Origin: Azoarcus sp.
GTDB lineage: Bacteria; Pseudomonadota; Gammaproteobacteria; Burkholderiales; Rhodocyclaceae
NCBI GenBank assembly: GCA_031285965.1
Contig: JAITVD010000083.1
Location: 1-37,545, forward strand
Reading direction: 5' to 3'
DNA: 37,545 bases
The notes beneath the pieces were generated by a model. It was given only the letters and a program-made list of their open reading frames with translations. It was not told where the DNA came from and ran no database searches. A program made the translations under genes and the position numbers. Position 1 is the first letter of the stretch. Every line of letters begins with the position of its first letter. Shown one piece after another: positions 1-7,110 of the stretch.

Positions 1-2
1 CG

Positions 3-125
3 CGCGGCGGCGGGCCCTCCGCCAGGGAAACCGCCCGGGGCATGGCTCGGGCGCCCCCCTTTGCCGCAGAGAGCGCCTGGCCCGTCGACAAGAAGCACCT
101 GGAGGAGGATACGAAGGACTACTAG
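3..125 (+). CDS. Possible C-terminal fragment of an unidentified protein, cut by the window edge
   Basis: A reading frame is open from the left edge to a TAG stop at 123-125. It ends in a charged tail (…PVDKKHLEEDTKDY) of the sort seen at real C-termini. The stretch is far richer in G and C than the DNA after it, and it stops exactly where recognisable transposase coding begins. I do not recognise the family. In so GC-rich a stretch all frames tend to be open, so this may not be a gene at all. Confidence 0.25.
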   Translation, partial: RGGGPSARETARGMARAPPFAAESAWPVDKKHLEEDTKDY

Positions 126-591
126 CGATGGCTACAAGGTTTATCTCGAAGCCGTTGAGCAGGCTTTCGGCAGTGATATTGATTACGGTATGCTAATCAA
201 AATCTATGCTCAGACCGTCGAAGGACAAAGACGCTATAGCCCTTCGGAATATATTGAATGCCGGAAGAAACTTGTCACTGGCAAGCCTAACATGTCGCAT
301 ATCTCGACCAGCTACATTGAGAGGCAGAACTTGACGCTTCGGATGCACATGCGTCGGTTTACCCGATTGACGAATGCGTTCAGCAAGAAAGTCGAAAACC
401 ATGCGCACGCCTTTGCCCTGAACGCCATGTACTACAACTTCGTAAAAATTCATGGCTCACTGCGCGTGACGCCCGCAATGGCAACAGGCGTCACCGATAG
501 GCTTTGGGGCATGGCTGATCTGGTTGCGCTGATCTAAGCTAAGGAGATTCCGCAAAAGCGTGGCTCTTACAAAAAGAAAATTTCAAACTGA
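126..591 (+). pseudogene. Decayed IS1-like family transposase (5'-truncated, internal stop)
   Basis: The frame encodes the C-terminal half of an IS1-type DDE transposase. A DGYKVYLEAVEQAFG segment is followed by the well-conserved block SYIERQNLTLRMHMRRFTRL, then AFSKKVENHAHAFALNAMYYNFVKIH and LRVTPAMATGV. The E of the YIERQN block is the likely last acidic residue of the DDE triad (family knowledge). The N-terminal half, with the zinc-finger/HTH part and the first catalytic Asp, is missing. The frame hits TAA at 535-537, but the same frame continues with AKEIPQKRGSYKKKISN to TGA at 589-591. That matches the basic RGPYKK-type tail usual for this family, so TAA looks like a nonsense mutation. 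No terminal inverted repeats could be defined. It is most likely a dead remnant. Confidence 0.8.
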
Positions 592-647
592 TAGGGCTTT
601 AGCTGGAACACATCCCTCATCCACTGTACACTTTTATGCTTCGTCAT

Positions 648-663
648 CACGATAGCTATCGTG
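648..663. repeat. Perfect 16-bp palindrome upstream of rng
   Basis: CACGATAG is followed directly by its reverse complement CTATCGTG. It lies 95 bp before the rng start codon, between the IS remnant and the gene. It could be an operator, or half of a structured mRNA leader together with the inverted repeat at 706-740. Confidence 0.6.
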
Positions 664-705
664 GCGGCAACGGCGATAGGCAAAAGTTCTGTTGTCCGAG
701 GAGCC

Positions 706-740
706 ATACGCAATGGCAGATTGCTTCTGGCATTGCGTAT
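706..740 (+). promoter_or_regulatory. Long stem-loop in the rng 5' leader
   Basis: ATACGCAATGGCAGA (706-720) pairs with TCTGGCATTGCGTAT (726-740) at 14 of 15 positions around a TTGCT loop. The hairpin ends 17 nt before the ATG at 758, so it would lie in the untranslated leader close to the ribosome site. There is no U-run after it, so it is not an ordinary terminator. RNase E of E. coli controls its own mRNA through leader hairpins. By analogy this element could serve RNase G autoregulation, which is an inference. Confidence 0.6.
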
Positions 741-757
741 TTCCCATTGGAATCGTC

Positions 758-2212
758 ATGACTACCGAGTTTTTGCTGAATTTCACCCCGCAGGAGACGC
801 GGGTTGCCATTGTCGAGCATGGCGTGGTGCAGGAGTTGCACGTTGAGCGGCCCGCGAGCCGTGGCATCGTTGGCAACATTTATCTTGGCAAGGTTGTCCG
901 CGTCCTGCCGGGGATGCAGTCCGCGTTTATCGACATTGGGCTTGAGCGCACCGCTTTTCTGCATGTCGCGGACATCTGGAGCGAGCGCCAGAACGGCGAG
1001 ATGCTTCGCCCCATCGAAAGAATCCTCACCGAAGGCCAGCCCACGATGGTGCAGGTGCTAAAAGACCCGATTGGCACCAAAGGGGCACGGCTTTCTACGC
1101 AAATCAGCTTGGCGGGACGGCTTTTGGTCTATCTGCCGCAGGACAGACATATCGGCATCTCGCAGCGCATCGGCGACGAATCCGAACGCGAACAGTTGCG
1201 CGACCGCCTGAGCCGTCTGATTCAGGAAGATCGGGCGGGCGGCTTCATCGTCCGCACGATGGCGGAGAAGGCAACCGACGAGGAACTGACCGCTGATATT
1301 GCTTACCTGTACAAGCTCTGGGGGGAAGTGCTTTCCGTTTCCAAAAAAGCCGAAGCGCCGTGCCTGCTGCATGAAGACCTGAATCTTTCGCAGCGCCTCT
1401 TGCGCGACCTGGTCAATGGCGATACGACGCGGGTGCGCATCGACTCTCAGGAAAACTTTGAACGGCTCAAGGAATTTGCCGCCGAATACACGCCCAAGGT
1501 GCTGCCGCTTCTGGAGTGCTACACGAGCGACCGACCGCTTTTTGAACTCTATAACGTCGAGGTGGAAATCCAGAAGGCGCTGGCTCGCCGCGTCGACCTG
1601 AAATCCGGCGGCTATCTCATCATCGACCAGACCGAGGCCCTGACCACCGTCGATGTCAATACCGGCGGTTTCGTGGGCGTGCGCAATTTTGACGACACAA
1701 TTTTCAAGACCAATCTTGAGGCGGCGCAATCCATTGCCCGCCAGCTTCGGCTGCGCAATCTGGGCGGCATCATCATCATCGACTTTATCGACATGGACAG
1801 CGCCGAGCACCGGGAAATCGTGCTCGAAGAACTCCGAAAGGCGCTTAGCCACGACCATACCAAAATCAGCCTCAATGGGTTCAGCCCCTTGGGGCTGGTG
1901 GAAATGACCCGCAAGCGCACGCGCGAGTCGCTTGCCCACTTGCTGTGTGAACCTTGCCCGACCTGCAACGGGCGGGGCGAAATCAAAACCGCCCGCACGA
2001 TGGCCTATGAAATCCTTCGGGAGGTGCTGCGCGAAGCCCGCCAGTTCAACGCCCGAGAATTCCGGGTGCTCGCCAACCCCGAAGTCATCAATCTTTTTCT
2101 CGATGAAGAAAATCAGGCGTTGGCAATGCTCTCGGACTTCATCGTCAAGAAAATTTCGCTCCACGCGGAATCCAGCTACACGCAGGAACAGTTCGATATT
2201 GTGCTGCTGTAA
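758..2212 (+). CDS. rng: Ribonuclease G (RNase E/G family)
   Basis: Endoribonuclease that trims the 5' end of 16S rRNA and cleaves AU-rich single-stranded RNA in the cytoplasm. The protein has 484 residues, close to the roughly 490 of E. coli RNase G, and lacks the long C-terminal scaffold of RNase E. An S1 RNA-binding domain lies at about residues 38-125. The DNase I-like catalytic region contains TVDVNTGG (Asp299) and IDFIDMD (Asp342), equivalent to the two magnesium-binding aspartates of RNase E. The zinc-link CPTC at 400-403 holds the dimer together. The start was placed at ATG 758 because MTTEFLLNFTPQETRVAIVE matches the family N-terminus. An in-frame ATG at 692 would add 22 unrelated residues and run through the leader hairpin. 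The gene often found upstream of rng (maf) is absent, and an IS remnant sits there instead. Confidence 0.95.
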   Translation: MTTEFLLNFTPQETRVAIVEHGVVQELHVERPASRGIVGNIYLGKVVRVLPGMQSAFIDIGLERTAFLHVADIWSERQNGEMLRPIERILTEGQPTMVQVLKDPIGTKGARLSTQISLAGRLLVYLPQDRHIGISQRIGDESEREQLRDRLSRLIQEDRAGGFIVRTMAEKATDEELTADIAYLYKLWGEVLSVSKKAEAPCLLHEDLNLSQRLLRDLVNGDTTRVRIDSQENFERLKEFAAEYTPKVLPLLECYTSDRPLFELYNVEVEIQKALARRVDLKSGGYLIIDQTEALTTVDVNTGGFVGVRNFDDTIFKTNLEAAQSIARQLRLRNLGGIIIIDFIDMDSAEHREIVLEELRKALSHDHTKISLNGFSPLGLVEMTRKRTRESLAHLLCEPCPTCNGRGEIKTARTMAYEILREVLREARQFNAREFRVLANPEVINLFLDEENQALAMLSDFIVKKISLHAESSYTQEQFDIVLL

Positions 2213-2280
2213 GCCTTCTCTGCCATCCCCAAACCCAAAAAGCAGCAAACCACCACCATTCCATGAGGAAGAACGACGCT

Positions 2281-3318
2281 ATGCCTTGCCAGATCAAGAT
2301 CAAGCTCCAGCCCAGCGGCCACGCTTTTGCCGCCAACGAAAACCATACCGTGCTTGAATCGGCCATCGACGCGGGTCTCACGCTGCCCCACGGTTGCTGC
2401 AAGGGCGTTTGCGGCGCGTGCAAGGGCAAGATACTTGAAGGCGATGCCGATTTAGGTGTCTGCGCCGAACACGCCTTGCCCGCCGCCGAACGGGAAAACG
2501 GCTATGCCCTGCTTTGCCGGGCGCGTCCCCGTTCCAATCTCCTGATTGAAATCAATGGCGTGGAAGAAGACGCTTCCATCCGCCCCAAAGAGTTCCCTTG
2601 CCGTGTGGGTCGGCTCGAACTTCTGGCGACAGACGTGATGCGGGTGGAACTCCAGCCGCTCGCGGCGGAACCTTTCGCTTTCCGGGCCGGACAGTACATC
2701 GACATTCTTCTGGAAGACGGGCAGCGGCGAAGTTTTTCGATTGCCAACGCGCCCTCAAAAACCGACGTGCTTGAACTGCATATCCGCCGGATTCCGGGCG
2801 GGCGTTTCACGCCGCAGGTCTTTGAAGGCATGAAGCCGGAGGATGTTCTACGCATTGACGGGCCGCACGGCTCTTTCTGGCTGCGCGAAAAAAGCGGCCG
2901 CCCCATTGTGATGCTTGCGGGCGGCACGGGCTTCGCGCCGCTCAAGGGCTTGATCGAACACGCCATCCACATCGGCCTTGCGCGGCCTATCACGCTCTAC
3001 TGGGGCGCGCGAACAGCCGAATGGCTCTATCAGCATGAAATAGCGCAAAGTTGGCAGTCGGCTTTGCCTCGCTTCCGTTACATTCCAGTCATTTCCGACA
3101 CTCGCCCGGATGACGGCTGGACGGGGCGCCGGGGTTTGGTGCATGAGGCGGTGCTCGCCGATTTCGCGGATTTGTCGCGGCATGAAGTCTATGCCTGCGG
3201 CGCGCCGCCGATGATCGAAGCCGCCCGGAACAGCTTCACGCGCACGTGCGGGCTGCCCGATGATGCGTTTTACTCCGATGCCTTTACCTTTTCCGCCATG
3301 CCGGAGGCAAAGGATTAA
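2281..3318 (+). CDS. Ferredoxin-type flavin reductase (CDP-6-deoxy-delta-3,4-glucoseen reductase-like)
   Basis: Electron-transfer protein of 345 residues that passes electrons from NAD(P)H through FAD to a 2Fe-2S cluster. An N-terminal plant-type ferredoxin domain has the cluster cysteines C39, C44, C47 and C79 (C-x4-C-x2-C…C). A FAD-binding barrel follows with the RRSFSIAN motif, then an NAD-binding domain with AGGTGFAPLKG and a C-terminal YACGAPPMI. Such proteins in betaproteobacteria are usually annotated as CDP-6-deoxy-delta-3,4-glucoseen reductase (AscD-like), but the same architecture serves many oxygenases and reductases. No dideoxysugar genes lie nearby, so the substrate is open. The start at ATG 2281 is preceded by GAGGAAG at 2265-2271. 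An upstream ATG at 2263 has no such site. Confidence 0.85.
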   Translation: MPCQIKIKLQPSGHAFAANENHTVLESAIDAGLTLPHGCCKGVCGACKGKILEGDADLGVCAEHALPAAERENGYALLCRARPRSNLLIEINGVEEDASIRPKEFPCRVGRLELLATDVMRVELQPLAAEPFAFRAGQYIDILLEDGQRRSFSIANAPSKTDVLELHIRRIPGGRFTPQVFEGMKPEDVLRIDGPHGSFWLREKSGRPIVMLAGGTGFAPLKGLIEHAIHIGLARPITLYWGARTAEWLYQHEIAQSWQSALPRFRYIPVISDTRPDDGWTGRRGLVHEAVLADFADLSRHEVYACGAPPMIEAARNSFTRTCGLPDDAFYSDAFTFSAMPEAKD

Positions 3319-3324
3319 ATATTG

Positions 3325-4461
3325 ATGAGCCAGACCGCCCTGCTGACACGCGAACCTGTCGTCAATAAAAAACAGGCGATTACCGCGAACCGGCTCATCG
3401 CGCATGGCCCGGATATAGCCTCCGTCACCAAGACGCTCAATGCCGCCAGCCAGTATTGGCCTGAGCAGTTTCCCGTGCTGCTCAGCCTTGGTCGGCTCAT
3501 TCCCACGCCCGCGCTGATGGAGTGGCACATTCCCGTTAATGCACAAGTGGAAATCCCGGCGCAGACGCTGAACGACCCGCGCACGCTGGAACTTTTGCGG
3601 CTGCTTCAGGAGGCGGGCATCGGAACCTGCCTGACGTGGTACGCGCCGGGCATGGCGCTTCCGCCGGATGCCAACTGGAGCTTCATCCTCATCGATGCCC
3701 GCAAGAATCCGAACCCCGGCGACGTGCCGGGATTGGGTCTGGCTTGGGGCTTGCCCGATGTGCCCGATTTCAAGCAGGCCATTGGCAGTGGCTACGATGG
3801 CGCGTCGGGGTGGTTTTTCCTCAAGGGCAACGCGCCAGAGAAAGAATTGTCGCCCAACCACGCGCAAATCATCCGTTTGCTCAATTTGGTGCGCAACAAC
3901 GCGGAAATCCACGAAATCGAGAATATCCTGAAGCAGGATGTTGCCTTGTCCTACAAGCTGCTGCGCTACATCAACTCGCCATACTTTGGACTGATGGTCG
4001 AAATCCAGCACTTCCGCCACGCGGTCAGCATTCTCGGCTACGACAAGCTGAACAAATGGCTGTCCTTATTGCTGGTCACGGCCAGCCGCGCCCCGAACGC
4101 CCCGGCGATGATGCAGACAGCCATTGCGCGGGGGCGTTTCATGGAGCAGATTGGCGCGTACTTTCTCGATGAGGCGAGCCGCGAAAACCTTTTTATTACG
4201 GGCGCTTTTTCGGTACTGGACATTCTGCTTGGCACGTCAATGCAGACGGTGCTCGACGAAATGCTGCTGCCGGAGCCGATTACGGATGCCCTGCTCTACA
4301 AACAGGGCGACTATGCGCAATTCTTGCAGCTAGCTTGCGCTTGCGAGAGCTTTGACCCCGCCGCGCTCATCCAGGCGATGGACAACCTGCATCTCGCCCC
4401 CGAGCAGGTCAACCAGGCGCAGCTTGCCGCGCTCGGCTTCGCCGACAGCATGCAATCCTGA
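3325..4461 (+). CDS. HDOD-domain signalling protein with a degenerate EAL-like N-terminus
   Basis: A protein of 378 residues whose C-terminal half is an HDOD domain: IENILKQDVALSYKLLRYIN, then SPYFGL, then an AVSILGYDKLNKWLSLLL stretch. HDOD domains resemble HD phosphohydrolases without the catalytic residues and act in signalling and regulation. The N-terminal 190 residues match the layout of YuxH-type EAL-HDOD proteins (…VNKKQAITANRLI…, LIDARKNPN). The E-A-L signature and the metal ligands of a c-di-GMP phosphodiesterase are not visible, so this half is probably non-catalytic. The start at ATG 3325 has AAAGGA at 3309-3314. A TTG one codon earlier is less likely. The gene follows the reductase by 6 nt and ends at a shared terminator. 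Confidence 0.82.
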   Translation: MSQTALLTREPVVNKKQAITANRLIAHGPDIASVTKTLNAASQYWPEQFPVLLSLGRLIPTPALMEWHIPVNAQVEIPAQTLNDPRTLELLRLLQEAGIGTCLTWYAPGMALPPDANWSFILIDARKNPNPGDVPGLGLAWGLPDVPDFKQAIGSGYDGASGWFFLKGNAPEKELSPNHAQIIRLLNLVRNNAEIHEIENILKQDVALSYKLLRYINSPYFGLMVEIQHFRHAVSILGYDKLNKWLSLLLVTASRAPNAPAMMQTAIARGRFMEQIGAYFLDEASRENLFITGAFSVLDILLGTSMQTVLDEMLLPEPITDALLYKQGDYAQFLQLACACESFDPAALIQAMDNLHLAPEQVNQAQLAALGFADSMQS

Positions 4462-4485
4462 GTTCCTCTCACGACACGCAAAAAA

Positions 4486-4511
4486 AAGAAGCCGACAAAC
4501 ATCGGCTTCTT
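4486..4511. terminator. Bidirectional rho-independent terminator between converging genes
   Basis: AAGAAGCCGA (4486-4495) pairs with TCGGCTTCTT (4502-4511) around a 6-nt loop. A-rich sequence precedes it and TTTTG follows, so it can end transcription from both the HDOD gene (+) and the cytochrome c gene (-). Confidence 0.85.
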
Positions 4512-4540
4512 TTGTGTTTCCTGGCTGGCGGAAAAACCGC

Positions 4541-4852
4541 TTACTTCAGCGACAAAATCCAGGCAACGAGTTTTTTCGCCTCATCAGGAGTCACTGCGTT
4601 GGGAGTCATGGGTACTTGCCCCCACACCCCAACCCCCCCTTTGATGACTTTGTCAGCAAGCATGGCAGGCGCAGTTTTCTGTCCCTTGTACTTAGCGGCA
4701 ACTTCTTTGTAGGACGGGCCAATCAGCTTGGCATCAGTCTTGTGGCAAGTCATGCAATTTTTGGCCTTGGCCAGATCTTCTTCACCAGCGGCAAAAGCCG
4801 ATGCGGAAAAAAGACAACCCGCAGCAACTACAATGGCAAACGATTTTTTCAT
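4541..4852 (-). CDS. Small periplasmic class I cytochrome c (cytochrome c-551 type)
   Basis: Soluble monohaem electron carrier. The 103-residue precursor has a signal peptide (MKKSFAIVVAAG…SASAFA, cleavage near residue 21), leaving a mature protein of about 82 residues, typical of c-551/c5 proteins. The haem site is CMTCH (C33, C36, H37) and the sixth ligand is probably Met82 in VPMTPN, preceded by the usual GGVGVWGQ stretch. It would carry electrons between respiratory complexes, for example from bc1 to a terminal oxidase or nitrite reductase, but no such partner is in the window. The start at 4852 is chosen because AAGGAG lies 6 nt upstream and the signal peptide begins there. A longer frame would add 15 residues before it. 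Confidence 0.92.
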   Translation of the reverse strand: MKKSFAIVVAAGCLFSASAFAAGEEDLAKAKNCMTCHKTDAKLIGPSYKEVAAKYKGQKTAPAMLADKVIKGGVGVWGQVPMTPNAVTPDEAKKLVAWILSLK

Positions 4853-4996
4853 CGCAACTCCTTCAAAAAGAAAAAGCCTGTTTGTATGGGCGCGCAAATA
4901 TTACGTCATTTGCGCCTGCTTGCCTACTATCCGGCATGGTGGGCGGCGTTAAATATCAAGCAATCATGGTTACTTTTCCAAAGCCCGCCAGAGGCG

Positions 4997-6349
4997 TCAT
5001 GGCTTTTTCCGGTTGTCTTCGACCCGCCTGCTTTTTCCGGTCGTGCGCTCGATGCTGCCCGGCTCGACCAGTTTGACGGACGGAGTGACGAGCAATGCCT
5101 GCCGGAGCCGATCAACGATGTGATGCCTGAAATGGTCGATTTGCTCAAACGAATCGCTGAATGCGTCGGGCTGCAATTCCACCATGACCGTCACGCGATC
5201 CATGCCCGCATCATTATCTAGCACAATCCGGTAATGCGGAGCCAGCCCTTGTATGCCTGTGAGCACATCTTCCACCTGGCTCGGGAAAATGTTCGTACCC
5301 CGCACAATCAGCATGTCGTCTGTGCGGGCGCGCACCTTGGACATTCGGGCATGGGTGCGCCCGCAGCCGCACGGCTCAGTGGTGATGCGCGTCAGGTCAT
5401 GCGTCCGGTAGCGCAGCATCGGGAACGCTTGCTTGTTGAGCGGGGTCAGCACCAATTCGCCTTCTTGCCCTTCCGGCAAGGGTTCGTTCGTGGCGGGGTC
5501 GATGATTTCCCACAGGTAATGGTCTTCGGCGATGTGCTGGCAATCGCGTGAAAAGAGGCACTCCCCCGACACGCCCGGCCCATTGACTTCGGTCAGGCCG
5601 TAGTTATCCGTGCAGACGATGCGCATCCGGCGCTCGATTTCGCGCTTCATGCCGGGCGTACATGGCTCGCCCCCAAAAAGCCCGACCCGCAATCCCGATT
5701 TTGCCCAATCGAAACCAAGGCTTTCGCCGACTTCGCACATATGCAGCGCGTAGGAAGGCGTCGAAATCAGCACCGTGGTTTTGTAGTCCGCAATCATCAT
5801 CAGATGGCGTTCCGTATTGCCGGAACCAGCGGGAATCATCATGCAGCCCAGTTTTTCGCAGCCGTAATGCAGACCGAAGCCGCCCGTGAACATGCCGTAG
5901 CCGAACGCCATCTGCACCCGGTCGGCGCGCGTAACGCCCGCCATCGCCGCCAGCCGCGCAACGCAATCGCTCCAAGCATCGAGGTCGCTCCGGCTGTAGC
6001 CGACGACGATGGGCTTGCCGGTCGTCCCCGAGGAGGCGTGCAGGCGCACCACCTCATCGAGCGGGATGGCGCACAGGCCGAAAGGGTAGGTATCGCGCAA
6101 GGCTTGCTTGTCGGTAAACGGCAAGCGCCTCACATCTTCCAGAGCGCGAATATCCTCCGGCTTGATGCCAAGCGCCAGAAAACGCTCCCTATACCAAGGA
6201 ACCCGCTCGAACGCCCACGCAGCCTGCCGCTGCAATTTTTCAAGCTGCATCCGGCGAATTTCTTCGCGTGGCAGGGTTTCGATTTCGGGATCGAAATAAT
6301 TGCCTTGCAAACAATTGGTCATGTCAATTTCATGAGTGCTTTTGAGCAT
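4997..6349 (-). CDS. paaK: Phenylacetate-CoA ligase
   Basis: AMP-forming acyl-CoA ligase that activates phenylacetate (or a related aromatic acid) with ATP and CoA. At 450 residues it has the normal family length. The ATP-binding P-loop is SSGTTGKPIVVGY, followed by FGYGMFTGGFGLHYG, the adenine-binding region NYGLTEVNGPGVSGEC, and the C-terminal hinge RARTDDMLIVRGTNIFPSQVE that defines the PaaK family. The start is uncertain. ATG 6349 lies inside a perfect palindrome, and ATG 6322 (MTNCLQGNYFDPEIETLP) fits the family N-terminus at least as well. Neither has a clear ribosome site. The gene follows the ACT-domain gene by 17-44 nt and is probably co-transcribed with it. The substrate could also be another arylacetate, and no paaABCDE genes are present here. 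Confidence 0.9.
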   Translation of the reverse strand: MLKSTHEIDMTNCLQGNYFDPEIETLPREEIRRMQLEKLQRQAAWAFERVPWYRERFLALGIKPEDIRALEDVRRLPFTDKQALRDTYPFGLCAIPLDEVVRLHASSGTTGKPIVVGYSRSDLDAWSDCVARLAAMAGVTRADRVQMAFGYGMFTGGFGLHYGCEKLGCMMIPAGSGNTERHLMMIADYKTTVLISTPSYALHMCEVGESLGFDWAKSGLRVGLFGGEPCTPGMKREIERRMRIVCTDNYGLTEVNGPGVSGECLFSRDCQHIAEDHYLWEIIDPATNEPLPEGQEGELVLTPLNKQAFPMLRYRTHDLTRITTEPCGCGRTHARMSKVRARTDDMLIVRGTNIFPSQVEDVLTGIQGLAPHYRIVLDNDAGMDRVTVMVELQPDAFSDSFEQIDHFRHHIVDRLRQALLVTPSVKLVEPGSIERTTGKSRRVEDNRKKP

Positions 6350-6360
6350 ATGACATATGC
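6346..6360. repeat. Perfect palindrome at the ACT/paaK junction
   Basis: GCATATG-A-CATATGC, two 7-bp arms around one base. It lies between the stop of the ACT-domain gene (6367) and paaK, and it contains the upstream candidate start codon of paaK. It could be a protein-binding site or a small mRNA hairpin affecting translation. Confidence 0.6.
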
Positions 6361-6366
6361 CCGGCG

Positions 6367-6786
6367 TTATAGGATTTTCGATATTTCATCCTGCGAGACC
6401 AGTTCAACCGGCTGATTCTGCAAAGCAGCTTCCGCAAAGGCTGTATCGTCCACATGAATCGCAATGATGGTGGAAATCAGGGAATAGCTGTATATCACGT
6501 TGATGCCCGCATCTGATATGGCTTCCATGACGCGCGCCAATTCCCCTGCCTTGTCAGGCAGGCGGATGCACAAAACTTGCGCCAAGGTCGCGGCGCAGCC
6601 ACGGGCACGCAGCACGTCGAGCGCAAGGTCGGGCTTATCCAGAATGAATCGCGCAATTCCGTAATCACCAGTGTCGGAAGCGGAATAGCCACGCACATTG
6701 ATTCCTGATAACTCGAAAACATCAAGGATGTTTTTCAAATGCCCAGGATGGTTTTCAAGAAAAACGCTGATTTGCGAGACTGCCAT
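6367..6786 (-). CDS. Tandem ACT-domain protein
   Basis: A protein of 139 residues made of two ACT domains: residues about 4-65 (ISVFLENHPGHLKNILDVF…GINVRGYS) and about 70-135 (VLCIRLPDKAGELARVMEAI…GINVIYSYS). ACT domains bind small ligands, often amino acids, and adjust the activity of partner enzymes. Stand-alone two-ACT proteins of this type are commonly encoded next to paaK-type ligases or indolepyruvate:ferredoxin oxidoreductases. It may therefore sense an aromatic amino acid or arylacetate, which is an inference. The start at 6786 is set by GGAGAGG 7 nt upstream. A longer frame to 6831 lacks such a site. It is the first gene of a two-gene unit with paaK. Confidence 0.88.
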   Translation of the reverse strand: MAVSQISVFLENHPGHLKNILDVFELSGINVRGYSASDTGDYGIARFILDKPDLALDVLRARGCAATLAQVLCIRLPDKAGELARVMEAISDAGINVIYSYSLISTIIAIHVDDTAFAEAALQNQPVELVSQDEISKIL

Positions 6787-7110
6787 ATTGATGCCTCTCC
6801 GAACCGTTGAAACAGATCGCTTTTTCAACAAAGCGACGACGATGATACTTTATAAAGCATACGCCATGCCTATCCTGCCATTTGCCGTAGAATGCTCGCC
6901 GATTTTGGCGTTCGGCACATAAGAATCCTTTCCAGCGCACAAGAGGGAGACACCTGACAAAATAACCTAATATCATATATCGAAAGGGGCGCGTGACGTT
7001 TTTTGTGGCATATTTTGCTTGGTCTGGCGAGCATTACATGCAGTTTTCCCCAAAAGGGGGATAATCTGATTTCATCCGGCTTACAGTACAGTCTCATATA
7101 AGTACCATTC
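6787..7110. other. Divergent control region between the ACT-paaK unit and the two-component genes
   Basis: This 324-bp gap is AT-richer than its neighbours and must hold promoters for both directions. I see a quasi-palindrome around CTTTATAAAG at 6845-6860, a CCCC-AAAA-GGGG inverted repeat at 7048-7059, and AT-rich tracts near 6960-6985. No convincing full -35/-10 pair, FNR box or sigma-54 site was found. No coding sequence with a good ribosome site is visible. Confidence 0.5.
6845..6860. promoter_or_regulatory. Quasi-palindromic site upstream of the ACT-paaK unit
   Basis: ATACTTTATAAAGCAT, with a perfect CTTTATAAAG core at 6848-6857, lies about 60 bp before the ACT-domain start. Read on the minus strand it contains a TATAAA -10-like hexamer but has no good -35. 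That arrangement suits an activator-dependent promoter. The response regulator at 8518-9153 is the obvious candidate, by inference only. Confidence 0.35.

Noticed and set aside
1058-2248. 396-codon frame on the minus strand
   Set aside because: It is antisense to the well-supported rng gene and shows no family motif. Long mirror frames are expected in GC-rich coding DNA.
2848-4020. 390-codon frame on the minus strand
   Set aside because: It lies antisense to the reductase and HDOD genes, which have clear domains and ribosome sites.
7006-7020. Sigma-54-like TGGCA…TTGCT upstream of the histidine kinase
   Set aside because: The GG and GC dinucleotides are 8 nt apart rather than the required 10, so it is not a usable sigma-54 promoter.
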